From: Diphasiastrum complanatum
Lineage: Eukaryota; Streptophyta; Lycopodiopsida; Lycopodiales; Lycopodiaceae
Direction of reading: 5' to 3'
Assembly: GCA_029204225.1 (NCBI GenBank)
Contig: CM055106.1
Span: 4,812,858 to 4,876,857, forward strand
Length of the DNA: 64,000 nt
Shown: piece after piece, positions 44,901 through 53,741 of the stretch
Layout of the letters: each line of letters opens with the position of its first letter
How positions within the stretch are numbered: the first letter of the stretch is position 1
The notes under the pieces: generated by a model
Seen by the model: the letters and a program-made list of their open reading frames with translations, nothing else
What the model was told of the DNA's origin: nothing
Databases searched by the model: none
Position numbers and translations under genes: made by a program

Positions 44901-46358
44901 ACCTTAAATTTTGTAGCAAGTTATGAGGTATTACATATAGGCAGGAGTACTTTCATTCATTTGACAGCCATATTTTGGATTTCTCTTGAGTTCTTTGTAT
45001 GAGACTCAGTGCTCTCCTGGTAGGGGATCAGCTATTAACTATAGTCAATTTTCTTTTGGTAGTCTTAAAAACTGCTTCATATTCATGGTCTATTGCTCTT
45101 ATGTGGTGCCTAATTCGTGGTTCAGCTCATAACAGGCATTAGGTAAGACTTAGTGTATTGAAAAGTTATGGATCTTTGTAGATACTACCTCGTACTTGTA
45201 AAACATGTTCGTGAGGTAACCAAGTCTTTTTTTTTTATTTTGTTAAGGAGCTGTCGTATCATAAGACTTCCTGGAAGGGATGCAGATTCTTTTTGAATTG
45301 GATTATCAAAGTAGTTTTGTTAGGGATGCTCGAACAATTTAAAGTTGAACACTCATTTGATGATCAGACATTTGAAACTGTAGTTTTTTAATTGAGGTGT
45401 ACCTTTTCCAATGTTCTCTTTTTAGAGTTTCCATCTTCAAAGTACCAGGTCATTGCAATGCATCGATTAGCAACTATTAGTACTTCTACAAATCCAGCAA
45501 CTAGATAGTACTGTATTTCTGTAAGCATATCTGTGACTTGTCTTGAATGGCTTTTTGCAGGTCATCAACAATGCATGTGCGACGCAGGCTATTCTTTCAA
45601 TTCTTATGAATAGACCCGAAATTGATTTAGGTCCAGAGCTTTCCATGTTAAAAGAGTTCAGTAAGGGGTTTCCTCCTGAGCTTAAAGGGTTGGCCATCAA
45701 TAATAGTGAAGCTATACGCACAGCTCATAATAGCTTTGCTAGACCTGAGCCCTTTGTTGCTGATGAGCAGAAACTTGCTGATAAGGATGATGATGTCTAC
45801 CATTTTATAAGCTATTTACCTGTGGATGGTGTTCTATATGAGCTCGATGGGTTAAAGGAGGGTCCGATAAGTCTTGGGGAATGTGGTAATGGTGGACCTG
45901 ACAGCATGGAATGGCTTAAGATGGTCCAGCCTGTGATTCAAGAAAGGATTGAAAAGTATTCCAAAAGTGAGATCAGGTTTAATTTGATGGCTGTTATAAA
46001 AAATAGAAATGATATCTACAATCAGGAGTTGGCAGAACTGGAGAAACATGCTGCACATCTTCGACTTCAGCTTGAATCTGCTCGCTCAAGTGGTGAAGAT
46101 ATTATGGATATAGATTCTGGAGGCAGCAGACAGAGCTCTTTGGTTGAGCACTTAAAGAACTCACTGGCTGACGTTCAGTCAGAGATAGCCAAAGTCTTGG
46201 GAAAAATAGCTTTGGAAGAAGAAAAGTTCAAGAAATGGAAGACAGAAAATATACGACGCAAACATAATTATATACCTTTTCTCTTCAATTTTCTGAAGTT
46301 ATTGGCTGAGAAGAAGCAACTGAAGCCTTTGATTGAGAAGGCAAGGCAGAAAACATAA
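31028..46358 (+). CDS. UCH2: Ubiquitin C-terminal hydrolase, UCH37/UCHL5 type (five exons)
   Basis: Cysteine protease that cleaves ubiquitin from C-terminal adducts. The family is known to bind the proteasome via RPN13 and chromatin-remodelling complexes. Joining 31028-31058, 34645-34691, 35334-35380, 35486-35588 and 45561-46358 gives 341 codons with all phases matching (1, 0, 2, 0) and GT...AG at every intron. The N-terminus [11 protein letters not shown] and [11 protein letters not shown] are typical of the family. The oxyanion Gln76, catalytic Cys82 (NNACATQA), His157 (HFISY) and Asp172 (ELDGL) are present with family spacing. An UCH domain (about 1-218), a helical linker and the UCH37-like tail ([17 protein letters not shown], about 306-322) complete it. 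Length is close to the roughly 330 residues of human and Arabidopsis proteins. No break is seen; I consider it functional. The symbol follows Arabidopsis usage. Confidence 0.95.
31059..34644 (+). other. UCH37 gene intron 1
   Basis: 3.6 kb without a gene of its own. It has a (TG)n microsatellite at about 31183-31207 and an antisense LINE 3' end at 32870-32945. The remainder is AT-rich and unassigned. Confidence 0.85.
32870..32945 (-). mobile_element. LINE 3' end in intron 1
   Basis: AAGGCTTTAATGTCTTTTCC followed by the hairpin ATGCC-AAAA-GGCAT (32901-32914) matches the LINE 3' ends of intron 4. A GAAGGA-type simple repeat flanks it on the side where a tail is expected. Confidence 0.65.
34645..34691 (+). 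CDS. UCH2: UCH37 gene exon 2
   Basis: 47 bp encoding the rest of Gly11 and [15 protein letters not shown]. Acceptor TTGATGCAG, donor GTATAT at 34692. The residues match the N-terminal helix of UCH37 proteins. Confidence 0.95.
35334..35380 (+). CDS. UCH2: UCH37 gene exon 3
   Basis: 47 bp encoding [15 protein letters not shown] and two bases of the next codon. Acceptor GTGCAG, donor GTGAGT at 35381. Confidence 0.94.
35486..35588 (+). CDS. UCH2: UCH37 gene exon 4
   Basis: 103 bp completing a Ser codon and encoding [17 protein letters not shown] through NLFFASQ. It ends exactly with the oxyanion-hole Gln76. Acceptor TTTGTCAG, donor GTTCGT at 35589, opening the 9,972-bp intron. Confidence 0.95.
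36952..37299 (-). pseudogene. Copia fragment in intron 4 (RNase H end and PPT)
   Basis: Antisense [18 protein letters not shown] is the end of copia RNase H (37078-37299). Downstream on the minus strand AAGGGGGAG and then TGTTGGATTAATC mark the polypurine tract and LTR start (about 36951-36966). The rest of the element is absent. Confidence 0.75.
38511..39250 (-). pseudogene. LINE reverse transcriptase fragment
   Basis: Antisense RT palm and thumb of a non-LTR element: [20 protein letters not shown], the catalytic [10 protein letters not shown] (Asp pair at about 39083-39093), a stop soon after, then [29 protein letters not shown] and [10 protein letters not shown]. Stops and shifts make it dead. 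It lies antisense to the host gene. Confidence 0.85.
39353..40590 (-). mobile_element. LINE 3' fragment with zinc finger
   Basis: Antisense ORF2 end with [20 protein letters not shown] (the CCHC finger of the zf-RVT type, about 40140-40200), then SLIAYEDS and a decayed tail. The 3' end at 39412-39520 carries the conserved TTTATTAATGT block and ATGCC hairpin arm (second arm mismatched). A (GA)n run (39353-39389) adjoins. Confidence 0.75.
40855..40900 (-). mobile_element. LINE 3' end fragment
   Basis: GAAAGCTTTATTATTGTCTTTTC followed by TATGCC is the same 3' end motif as the other copies, cut off before the second hairpin arm. Confidence 0.5.
41416..41938 (-). mobile_element. LINE 3' copy with GAAA tail repeat
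   Basis: The 3' end is GAAAGAAAGAAAGAAAG, then CTTTATTAATGTCTTTTCC and the hairpin ATGCC-AAAA-GGCAT (41464-41477). Upstream on the minus strand it encodes a decayed ORF2 end ([19 protein letters not shown]), cut exactly where the (GA)n of the next LINE copy begins. Confidence 0.7.
41939..43110 (-). mobile_element. LINE ORF2 end with (GA)n tail
   Basis: The minus-strand order is an ORF2 end with [20 protein letters not shown] (about 42640-42725), [22 protein letters not shown], a decayed tail, then the 3' end with hairpin GTGCCC-GT-GGGCAC (42007-42020), TTAATGTC-complement and a (GA)n run (41939-41988). The (GA)n joins directly to the next LINE fragment, so this copy was inserted into it. Confidence 0.75.
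43199..43825 (-). pseudogene. LINE ORF1 C-terminal part
   Basis: The antisense frame (43825-43451) encodes a coiled coil ([20 protein letters not shown] and EENLQLKRQ-like heptads). After a stop it continues with [36 protein letters not shown] and [16 protein letters not shown], which resemble the C-terminal nucleic-acid-binding part of plant LINE ORF1 proteins. It sits upstream of the ORF2 fragment on the same strand, with most of ORF2 deleted between them. Confidence 0.65.
45561..46358 (+). CDS. UCH2: UCH37 gene exon 5 (catalytic core and tail)
   Basis: Starts with [10 protein letters not shown] after the acceptor TTTTTGCAG and runs without interruption for 265 codons to TAA. It carries Cys82, His157, Asp172, the [10 protein letters not shown] crossover-loop region, the linker helices and the C-terminal tail. 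The open frame extends six codons upstream to an ATG at 45543, but these lie in the intron. Confidence 0.96.
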   Translation, partial: VINNACATQAILSILMNRPEIDLGPELSMLKEFSKGFPPELKGLAINNSEAIRTAHNSFARPEPFVADEQKLADKDDDVYHFISYLPVDGVLYELDGLKEGPISLGECGNGGPDSMEWLKMVQPVIQERIEKYSKSEIRFNLMAVIKNRNDIYNQELAELEKHAAHLRLQLESARSSGEDIMDIDSGGSRQSSLVEHLKNSLADVQSEIAKVLGKIALEEEKFKKWKTENIRRKHNYIPFLFNFLKLLAEKKQLKPLIEKARQKT

Positions 46359-48689
46359 TCCTTTGTTGGTACGGTCAGTTTTGTTTTATGTTTAGCTGGA
46401 CACTCTTGCTAAATATGAAGCTCATTTGCGCTGCGGGAATATCAGATGCTGCATAGCTTAAAATTATTAAGCACATTCATATCAACCTTTTCGTCTCAGC
46501 TATGCTTTTGGCACTTGATGCAGAAAAATAACTTGTGCCTGGGCTCCGATGATGTTTTCTAAGGACTTCGATATGATAAAGTGAATGGAAATTACCCTTT
46601 TTTGTAATGAAGATCAATCCATGATATCCTTCAGAATTTGGAAGTGGGGTTCGTAATGGAGAGGAAACACTGAGCCCTTGTATGTTTGCTGAGAAAATCT
46701 CCAGGTTAAATGGAAGTACCTATGCTGCCAATTTTTTTTGGCTTTTTCAACCAGTGACTGTTATTTCAAGTGTAGAAGAGACTGTACAACATTTGCTTCT
46801 TCCTTATAGCTTATTTTGTAAACTTGGTTCTAACCCTCTTTAGGTGTTACTACATCACAGCAAGCATCCTTGTCATACATTTCAGCTTCTTGTGATTGAG
46901 AGCAGCTCAGAAATCTTTTTACAAATATGGGCTTGTTGAGACTTGAAATCCTCATAGCTTGATTCTGGAAAGTTTGTAGTAGTACCTCTAAAACGATTTT
47001 TCACACTCTGGCACTCTGGTATAATGATGCATTCATGAAAGGGCAGCCATTGCTCAGACTGCACTTTAGACTGTTGATCTAGAACCTTGTATGAATTTTG
47101 TGAACACTTGCATCTCATAAGGTGGGTGGCTCTCCCATTCCTCTATATTGAACAATTTTGTGGGACTCAAAATCTGATTCCAAGCATGACACTTTAATTG
47201 CCACAAAAGTACGCATATGATGCAAATTCTTGTGTTGAATGGTAAGTATAGGTGGTCCTCATGAGATATGACCAACCTTATGTATTTAGAGTAATTAAGT
47301 ATGATGGTGTTTCTTCATTCGCATGGGTCAAGTAGAAAATGATTTTCCAATTCAACAATCAATCCTATGTGAGTTGTAGCAAACATTCCCATCCTATTTA
47401 CTTATCCTAACGAATTTTTAAAACATATCTCATCACTAGACTGAAAGAATCTGGACAAAATATTTTATGCTGCTGCTTGCCACCATTTCTTTTGTAAATA
47501 TTAGTTTTTGCATAAATTTGAAAACTCCAATGAACAAATTATACTTATCCATTTTTTTTTAATGAATGCACAAAGTAACTGGGAGAAAGATTCATTAGAT
47601 GTCCAAACATTTTTTTGGGAGGAAATGTTGAGAAATGGCTCTTGAGATGTAAGAAAAGTTGAAATGAGAAATTCAAAGTGTTCTAATCCTATATCAAGGT
47701 AAAATGGCATGGAATTTTACATAAGCACATACATTGATGACTAACCCCAACCACCAAAAATGCACATGACCAATAAATTACCATTTAGTCCATTTAGTCA
47801 GGCTTTAGGGCTTGAGGCTTTTATGTTCCATGTGTTTAAATGGTTTGAATTGAACAAATAGTGTGTGGTTATTTTAGAGGTTTCTTCATTGATTTTGGGC
47901 TTGAAATCACATCTTTGAAGAAATACTTATAAAGGGTCATCTCAATTGCAACCTTGTTACGTACTTTGTAAGTGCAATGTTGATACATGTACTTTTTTGT
48001 AGGATCAGATTGAAAATAAAGTCATTTCCATTTGTAGAGCAATGGTATTTCTAAAGAAGCAAACATTGACTTAATGTGTACAATCATGATTCGATGTTGC
48101 ATTTTTCTCCTCATACCCAGATACCTACAACAATACAGAGTATCTTTATTTTGGCAAATCACCCTTTAAAGTCATGTACAACTATTCTTTACCGACACCT
48201 ATCATTGACCCCATATTTTTCTTTTGAACCTCTAACCACAATGCTGCTTTGGAGTAGGTAAAGTGGGAAATCAAGCTTGTTCAAGAAAACACGACACACA
48301 AACCAACAAGAAACAGAAAAAGATGGTTTTCAAATCAGCTCTTCGAAGAAATATTGCAAAGGCAAGTCCAAATTGCACTCCACATCCCCCACTCCCATCA
48401 TACAGGACCCCAAAAACACAAAATAACCTCAATTAAGATGAAGTTTTTTTTTCCTCTTGAATACGAAGGTGAAATCTTTGCAGGACTCATTTGGTTTTTG
48501 TATTGTTCTGTCTCGATTCATTGCATCGAGCATCGAAACCCAACTCTTACATGAACACTTTGCATAATGATTAACAAAGTCATTTCATTTATAACCTTAC
48601 TAATTTTCAGTGTGTAATGTTGATACGAGTCCCTTTTAGGTCGCAGTATTGCATTGCACAATTTGAATTTCCACATATTTCAAGTTCAC
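46359..48689. other. UCH37 gene 3' flank, no further gene
   Basis: The 3' UTR begins after TAA at 46356-46358. No perfect AATAAA is obvious in the first few hundred bases; a diverged signal is likely. The remainder to the primer site at 48693 is AT-rich and unassigned, and its last part may be an LTR. Confidence 0.5.
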
Positions 48690-48692
48690 ATG

Positions 48693-49250
48693 GTATCAGA
48701 GCCATGATCCAAGCATTCATCAAGATCCATCTCAAATTAGCAAGTTTTCATGTTCTTAGTGATTTTTTAAAGCAATTCATAGACTCGATTGGATCTCAAG
48801 CTTAGTATTTTGGTTCTAATCATTTCTCAAGTGGTTTTAGGGTCAAGTAGGTTGCTTTCACTGTGTGTGATGCTCAGAAATTGAGAATGATCCAAAACTT
48901 TGAGTTTGTACCAATTTAGTATGTTGTTGCTAGATTGAGTCTTGAGAATACTCTAGAATCAAGAGCTTGAAGAGGACTTTCACATGCATGTCACTCCCAG
49001 GGAAGCAAAGCATCATTTTTGTAGTATTGATCTGATGTTTAGATCTTGGTAGGGCACCCAACCCATGTCATTTCTTTTGGAAGCTAGTGAGAGATTGACT
49101 TCATCAAACTATCCCATATGGAAAGCAAGGCTGGAATTAATTCTAGTCTTCAAGATCTCATAGAAATTGTGATGGGGATTGAAGAGGATTTTCAAGTCCT
49201 TCAAGAGAATGTGAGATTCAAAAAGAGATCTAGAATGACACTTCATTGCA
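48693..49250 (+). pseudogene. Copia-F primer site and gag start
   Basis: TGGTATCAGAGCCATGATCC at about 48690-48710 is a tRNA-Met primer site. The gag start follows about 400 bp later with RLTSSNYPIWKARLELIL, a copia gag signature, then stops. An LTR should lie to the left (…AGTTCACA) but has no second copy here to define it. Confidence 0.6.
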
Positions 49251-49276
49251 TCACGGTTGGACTTACACATGCAGGG

Positions 49277-49341
49277 TGCCAAAATCCCTCTCACTTATTA
49301 ACTAGAGTTAGAGTTGCCTTGAGATTCGCAAACCCTCCAAC
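49277..49341 (-). mobile_element. LTR family L2, fragment
   Basis: TGCCAAAATCCCTCTCACTT through CAAACCCTCCAACA matches the outer end of the L2 LTR at 60550-60615 in the same orientation and ends at the same CCTCCAACA terminus. Confidence 0.7.
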
Positions 49342-49858
49342 AATATACAATTACATCCTATGTGGACAAATTTACAAAATTCAAAAAATGTATTGTGATC
49401 TACTTATGCATCTGTGTTGTAGCAGATCATGATCCGTCGCTACAAAAACAATCTTGACCGTGCAATCCATATCACCAGTGATTCAAGATCAAGAACACTT
49501 TTTTGGTTCGCAAATGGAGCAGGGATGCGGTAGTTGCAATCCAAATTAATAGCAAAAATACTAAATCAAATAGAATTGAAATCAATAGCCAATGAATATA
49601 TCTGCAAAAACAATTTGCATCAGTATTTGATTGAAGTGAATAATATAAGTTTGAGGTTAACCATCTGAAACCAAGCAGCATAAGTGCCCCTTTTGAAAAT
49701 CCTTTCACATAATACTCATATTGGTATCTTTTGAAAAAAACAAAATTGCAATCCGAGAAAATTTTGCATATTGGCCCGATCATATGAACGTAGTATTATG
49801 TTAACAATATGATTTTATCAAACACATATCAAAACAATTACTATTATTTTTTTAAATA

Positions 49859-50165
49859 TATCCACGCGTGGATAACTTTGTCATGGATCTTCCACGGACC
49901 GCAATCATCAATGCCTTGATCCAGTGAAGCGGTTAACTGTCCGTGCGTGGATTATCCACATGCAGATAATCCATGCAAATAACCGACGCCTGGCGCTGCC
50001 TAACTCCCCTCCCAAATTGTTGTCTGAATTTCCAAATTTATATTTGCATGGATAATCCATTCAGATATAAATTTCAAAGCCGTTGACCATATGCAACGGC
50101 GGCATTGCCTGAAAATTTTCAAAAATTAATTTGGCGTGGATAATCCATGCGTGGACGTTCCACGC
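49859..50165. repeat. Array of TGGATAATCCA palindromes
   Basis: Five inverted repeats on one theme in 307 bp: a 16-bp perfect palindrome TATCCACGCGTGGATA (49859-49874), GTGGAT-T-ATCCAC (49947-49959), ATGGAT-A-ATCCAT (50048-50060), TGGAT-A-ATCCA (50137-50147) and GCGTGGA-CGT-TCCACGC (50149-50165). Half-sites occur between them and just after (50205). Confidence 0.85.
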
Positions 50166-50245
50166 GAATATAAATTTCAGAAAATCAACTAAGTGTCGTG
50201 GGTCGCATGGATACTCCGCTTGGATAACTAAAGAGTTTTCTAGTT

Positions 50246-50716
50246 GTGATTGGCTACACTACTTCAGATAAGGCTCATAAGTTGTATGATTCTATCGAGT
50301 GGAAGATATTCACCAGTCGTGAGATCGTATTGAAGATCAGCTTATTGACCTCAAAGGCAAGGGAAAAGCTCATATTGTCGAACTATTGGTTACTCCTGGA
50401 GTATCAAACATTATTGTTCCCAACTCGACTGATCCTATTGAAGGTCCTAGCTCATCTACTTCAGACGAACATCTTATCGACAGTGAATCTAAAAAAGATA
50501 TTGCAGCTCAGCAACAACATCATAATGAAAATAATCAACTTTGCTTATCTCCTAGAAGATCGATCGACAAGAGTTCGCAGACCACCTATAAGGTATAGCA
50601 TAGAATCTACAGCCTATTTTGTCCAAGAGCCGACTATTGTCGAAGAAACACTTAGTCAGCCCGATCTTTGAAATGAAGCTATGGATAGAGAGTATTCATC
50701 TCTCATCAAGAACCAA
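50246..50716 (+). pseudogene. Copia-D integrase tail and linker
   Basis: GYTTSDKAHKLYDSIEWKIF followed by TSREIV is the copia integrase C-terminal block. A low-complexity linker and RRSTRVRRPPIRY follow, then in another frame NEAMDREYSSLIKNQT, the start of RT. It is cut at that point by the copia-E LTR at 50718. Confidence 0.75.
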
Positions 50717-50717
50717 A

Positions 50718-50930
50718 CCTATTTCGACGGCACCACGTGTGCTTAGTTCTAGAGTTATCGGGCCATCTTTCTTTTACGAGCCCTTCGAGTGTTTTTAAGG
50801 AACTCATCTTTGTACTTACTAGTAGTTCTTGAATATACAGTTTGAAGAGAGTAATTCCGTATTCTTGTTGCACTTGACGTTGTGTTGTGGTGATTGATCC
50901 GATCGAGTGCCTTCAATTGTGTTTTCTTAA
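50718..50930 (+). mobile_element. Copia-E 5' LTR (recognisable part)
   Basis: 213 bp from CCTATTTCGACGG to GTTTTCTTA. Direct repeat of 53528-53740 with 11 differences, all transitions. A primer site follows at 50933. The LTR start is missing here compared with the 3' copy, which continues left to the PPT near 53494. Confidence 0.85.
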
Positions 50931-50932
50931 CT

Positions 50933-50946
50933 TGGTATCAGAGCCC
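50933..50946 (+). promoter_or_regulatory. Copia-E primer-binding site (tRNA-Met type)
   Basis: TGGTATCAGAGCCC two bases after the LTR end. Confidence 0.85.
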
Positions 50947-51908
50947 TTGGTGGTTGGAATCACCAGACAAGAACAGAGAGCTGCGAATTCATGACGGTTT
51001 GTTGGCTAGGAAGCACAAAACCGAGTCTGTGGAGATTCGTGGAACGACTCAAAACTATAAAAAGGATTCAAAGACAGGGAATTGTTGGTTGAATAAAAAA
51101 GCAAGCAAGTTTGAAGCTGAAAAATTCTTCTGGAGGGTTGCTTGGCGTTTGTGATTGGTTTGAATCCAATCGAATACCGTTTGAAGAGCGATTTGGAGCA
51201 GAAGATAACCTATAGTAGGGCGACCTCAGTCAGCTAGGAGTTGCAAAGGAAAGCTCAGGGAAAGCCTGAGTAAAGCTCAGTATATTCATCTCTTCAAAAT
51301 TGCTAGGGTTTCAAGAGACAAAATCAGAGATATCTCCCTGTAGGAGGACGTTTTCAAAGCTGTGAGAGGCTGTGAATGGGCGCCCTGGTAGCGCGATTTT
51401 GCGGTAGGAAGGCCGCGACTGGCCATGGAGGAGGAAGACAGCTAGAGCGATTAATGAGGAGCAGCCATAGCCCGTGAAGGAGTAAGAAAACTCCATCGCT
51501 GGTAGAGAGAGAAGAAGGAGAGATCGCGGGAGCTGTCGCGCGCTCAGTCGTGATCACCAGCTAGCGGCCCGAAGTGTTCAGTACTAACGAGGGCCTTTGA
51601 TCAACGCACAGACGCGTTGACAGCCATCTGATCTTGATTCATACAGATCAACGGTGGTCATTTCACAATGGGTGGGTCGTTGGATCTAAAGGATCCATTG
51701 GATTGAAGTGAAAGAGCCTGAAGGGGTCTGAAGTGCAAAGTGCATTGCAACTTCATTAAAAATCTTCAAACTGAAAAAATTGTTGGGTCCCAAGTCTTTG
51801 AAGGGTGAAGTTTCTTCACACTGAAGAAACAGTTCAAAAACCCAAATTGCCCTTATTTTCACCTCCTTTAGCCTATTTTGACCAAATGAAAGGCTATAGC
51901 AAAGGGCA
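50947..51908 (+). other. Copia-E leader without gag
   Basis: Between primer site and pol there is no gag, protease or integrase. The sequence looks non-coding. The element was therefore reduced to an RT/RNase H gene between LTRs. Confidence 0.6.
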
Positions 51909-53390
51909 ATGGAAGAAGAGATAGAATCCATCCAAAGACATGATACATGGGAGTTAGTTGATCTACCACTTGGAAAGAAACCCATTGATAACAAATGGGT
52001 GTTTAGAACAAAGTTTCATGCGGATGGCACAATAGCAAAGTATAAGGCACGCCTAGTAGTGAAGGGTTATGAGCAAAGCAAAGGAATTGACTATGAAGAA
52101 ACATTTGCTCCAGTAGCTAAGTGGACTACGCTACGTCTTATCATTGCCTTAGCATCTCATTTTGGGTGGAAAATCCATCAAATGGATGTGAAGTCTGCTT
52201 TTTTGAATGGTGACTTAGAAGAAGAAGTTTACATGGTCCAACCGCAGGGCTTTATGGCAAAAGGGCAAGAACAGAAAGTATGTAAACTACGCAAAGCTCT
52301 TTATGGCCTTAAACAAGCACCACGCGCATGGTATGGACGCATTGACAGTTACTTTCTTTCACATGGATTTGTAAGAACAAATTCAAATCCAAATCTATAT
52401 GTTCTTATAAATGATGACAACATTGCCTTGATTGTACTTTACGTTAATGATATCATTATCACTGGCAATGATGAGAACCTTACTCGTTCTATCAAAGCCA
52501 ACTTGTGCAAGCAATTTGAGATGACAAATTTGGATCTTATGCACTATTGCTTGGGTGTCGAAGTATGGCAAACTAGCAGTGATATCAGGTTATGTCAAAA
52601 CAAGTATGTAGGAGAGATATTGGAGAGATTTCACATGACAGAGTGCAAACCTTCCATCACCCCTTGCAAAGCTGATAAAAAATTATCTCGTATTGATGAT
52701 AGTGCACATGTTGATACTACACTCTTTCATCAGCTAGTTGAAAGTTTAATATATCTTACAACTACACGTCCTGATATCTGCTATGTTGTAAGTTTGATTA
52801 GCCAATTCATGTCATCACCCACTTTGAACCATTGGAAAGCTGCAAAAAGGATTTTGAGATATGTAAAAGGTACACCAAACCTTGGTCTAGTCTACAAAAG
52901 ACAAAGTGTTTTACCTAAGTTGCAAGGTTATGTTGACGTTGATTGGGCTGGAAGTATAGATGATAGAAAGTCAACAGCAGGTTATACCTTCAATTTTGGT
53001 AGCGGCTGTTTTTCATGGTCTAGCAAGAAGCAAGATACTATTTCTCTTTCTTCCACAGAAGCCGAATATAAAACATTGAGTTCTGCTACCCAGGAAGCTA
53101 TTTGGCTACGTAAGTTGTTATGTGAGATTGGAATGAAACAGGAAAATCCCACTGTTATTTTCTGTGACAGTCAAAGCGGAATACAATTGGCTAAAAATCC
53201 AATCTTTCACGCAAGGACAAAACATATTGAAGTAAAATATCACTTTGTGCGTGAAAAATTACAATCAGAAGACATTGGTATTGTACATTGTTCTACGTTG
53301 TTACAAGCTGCTGATATATTTACAAAAGCCTTGAGTAAAGAAAAGTTTGAAACTTTTAGAGCTAAACTTGGCTTAAACCAAGTTATGTAA
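51909..53390 (+). CDS. Copia-E reverse transcriptase/RNase H, open frame with YVND
   Basis: An uninterrupted 493-codon frame. RT: TWELVDLPLGKKPI, NKWVFRTKF, ARLVVKGYEQ, YEETFAPVAKW, HQMDVKSAFLNGDLEEEVYM, KALYGLKQAPRAWY, then LYVNDIIITG where the family has LYVDD. RNase H: GYVDVDWAGSIDDRKSTAGY, SWSSKKQ, LSSTEAEYKTL, FCDSQSGIQLAKNP, RTKHIEVKYHFVREKL and DIFTKALS. The first Asp of the YVDD pair is Asn, which should abolish polymerase activity; the RNase H residues (Asp, Glu, Asp) look intact. The reading frame starts at the usual RT boundary without integrase. Confidence 0.9.
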   Translation: MEEEIESIQRHDTWELVDLPLGKKPIDNKWVFRTKFHADGTIAKYKARLVVKGYEQSKGIDYEETFAPVAKWTTLRLIIALASHFGWKIHQMDVKSAFLNGDLEEEVYMVQPQGFMAKGQEQKVCKLRKALYGLKQAPRAWYGRIDSYFLSHGFVRTNSNPNLYVLINDDNIALIVLYVNDIIITGNDENLTRSIKANLCKQFEMTNLDLMHYCLGVEVWQTSSDIRLCQNKYVGEILERFHMTECKPSITPCKADKKLSRIDDSAHVDTTLFHQLVESLIYLTTTRPDICYVVSLISQFMSSPTLNHWKAAKRILRYVKGTPNLGLVYKRQSVLPKLQGYVDVDWAGSIDDRKSTAGYTFNFGSGCFSWSSKKQDTISLSSTEAEYKTLSSATQEAIWLRKLLCEIGMKQENPTVIFCDSQSGIQLAKNPIFHARTKHIEVKYHFVREKLQSEDIGIVHCSTLLQAADIFTKALSKEKFETFRAKLGLNQVM

Positions 53391-53494
53391 AAAAAAAAAA
53401 AAAACTTTTACTTGTAATGCTATTATGGAGGTATGTTCCATGAATAGAGTATACTCTAAAATGAAAAGTGACGTTGATCATTGAGGGAGAGACT

Positions 53495-53740
53495 TAAAAT
53501 AGCAATGATCGACTTATACAATGCTTTCCTATTTCGACGGCACCGCGTGTGCTTAGTTCTAGAGTTATCGGGCCATCTTTCTTTTATGAGCCTTTTGAGT
53601 GTTTTTAAGGAACTCATCTTTGTACTTACTAGTAGTTCTTGAATACACAGTTTGAAGAGAGTAATTCTGTATTCTTGTTGCACTTGACGTTGTGTTGTGG
53701 TGATTGATTTGGTCGGGTGCTTTCAATTGTGTTTTCTTAC
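53495..53740 (+). mobile_element. Copia-E 3' LTR
   Basis: It follows the purine tract ATTGAGGGAGAGAC (53481-53494), the same position and form as the PPT of copia-B. The last 213 bp repeat the 5' LTR. Gypsy-2 RT sequence begins immediately after. Confidence 0.75.
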
Positions 53741-53741
53741 C

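Larger units (their letters stand above)
35589..45560 (+). other. UCH37 gene intron 4
   Basis: 9,972 bp with canonical GT...AG ends. It holds an antisense copia fragment (36.9-37.3 kb) and several antisense LINE fragments (38.5-43.8 kb), listed separately. 43.85-45.55 kb contains no recognisable gene or element. Confidence 0.9.

Noticed and set aside
45543-46358. Start of the hydrolase at the ATG at 45543
   Set aside because: The six codons MNGFLQ lie in the intron before a strong acceptor; the true N-terminus is in exons 1-4, which carry the family's N-terminal sequence.
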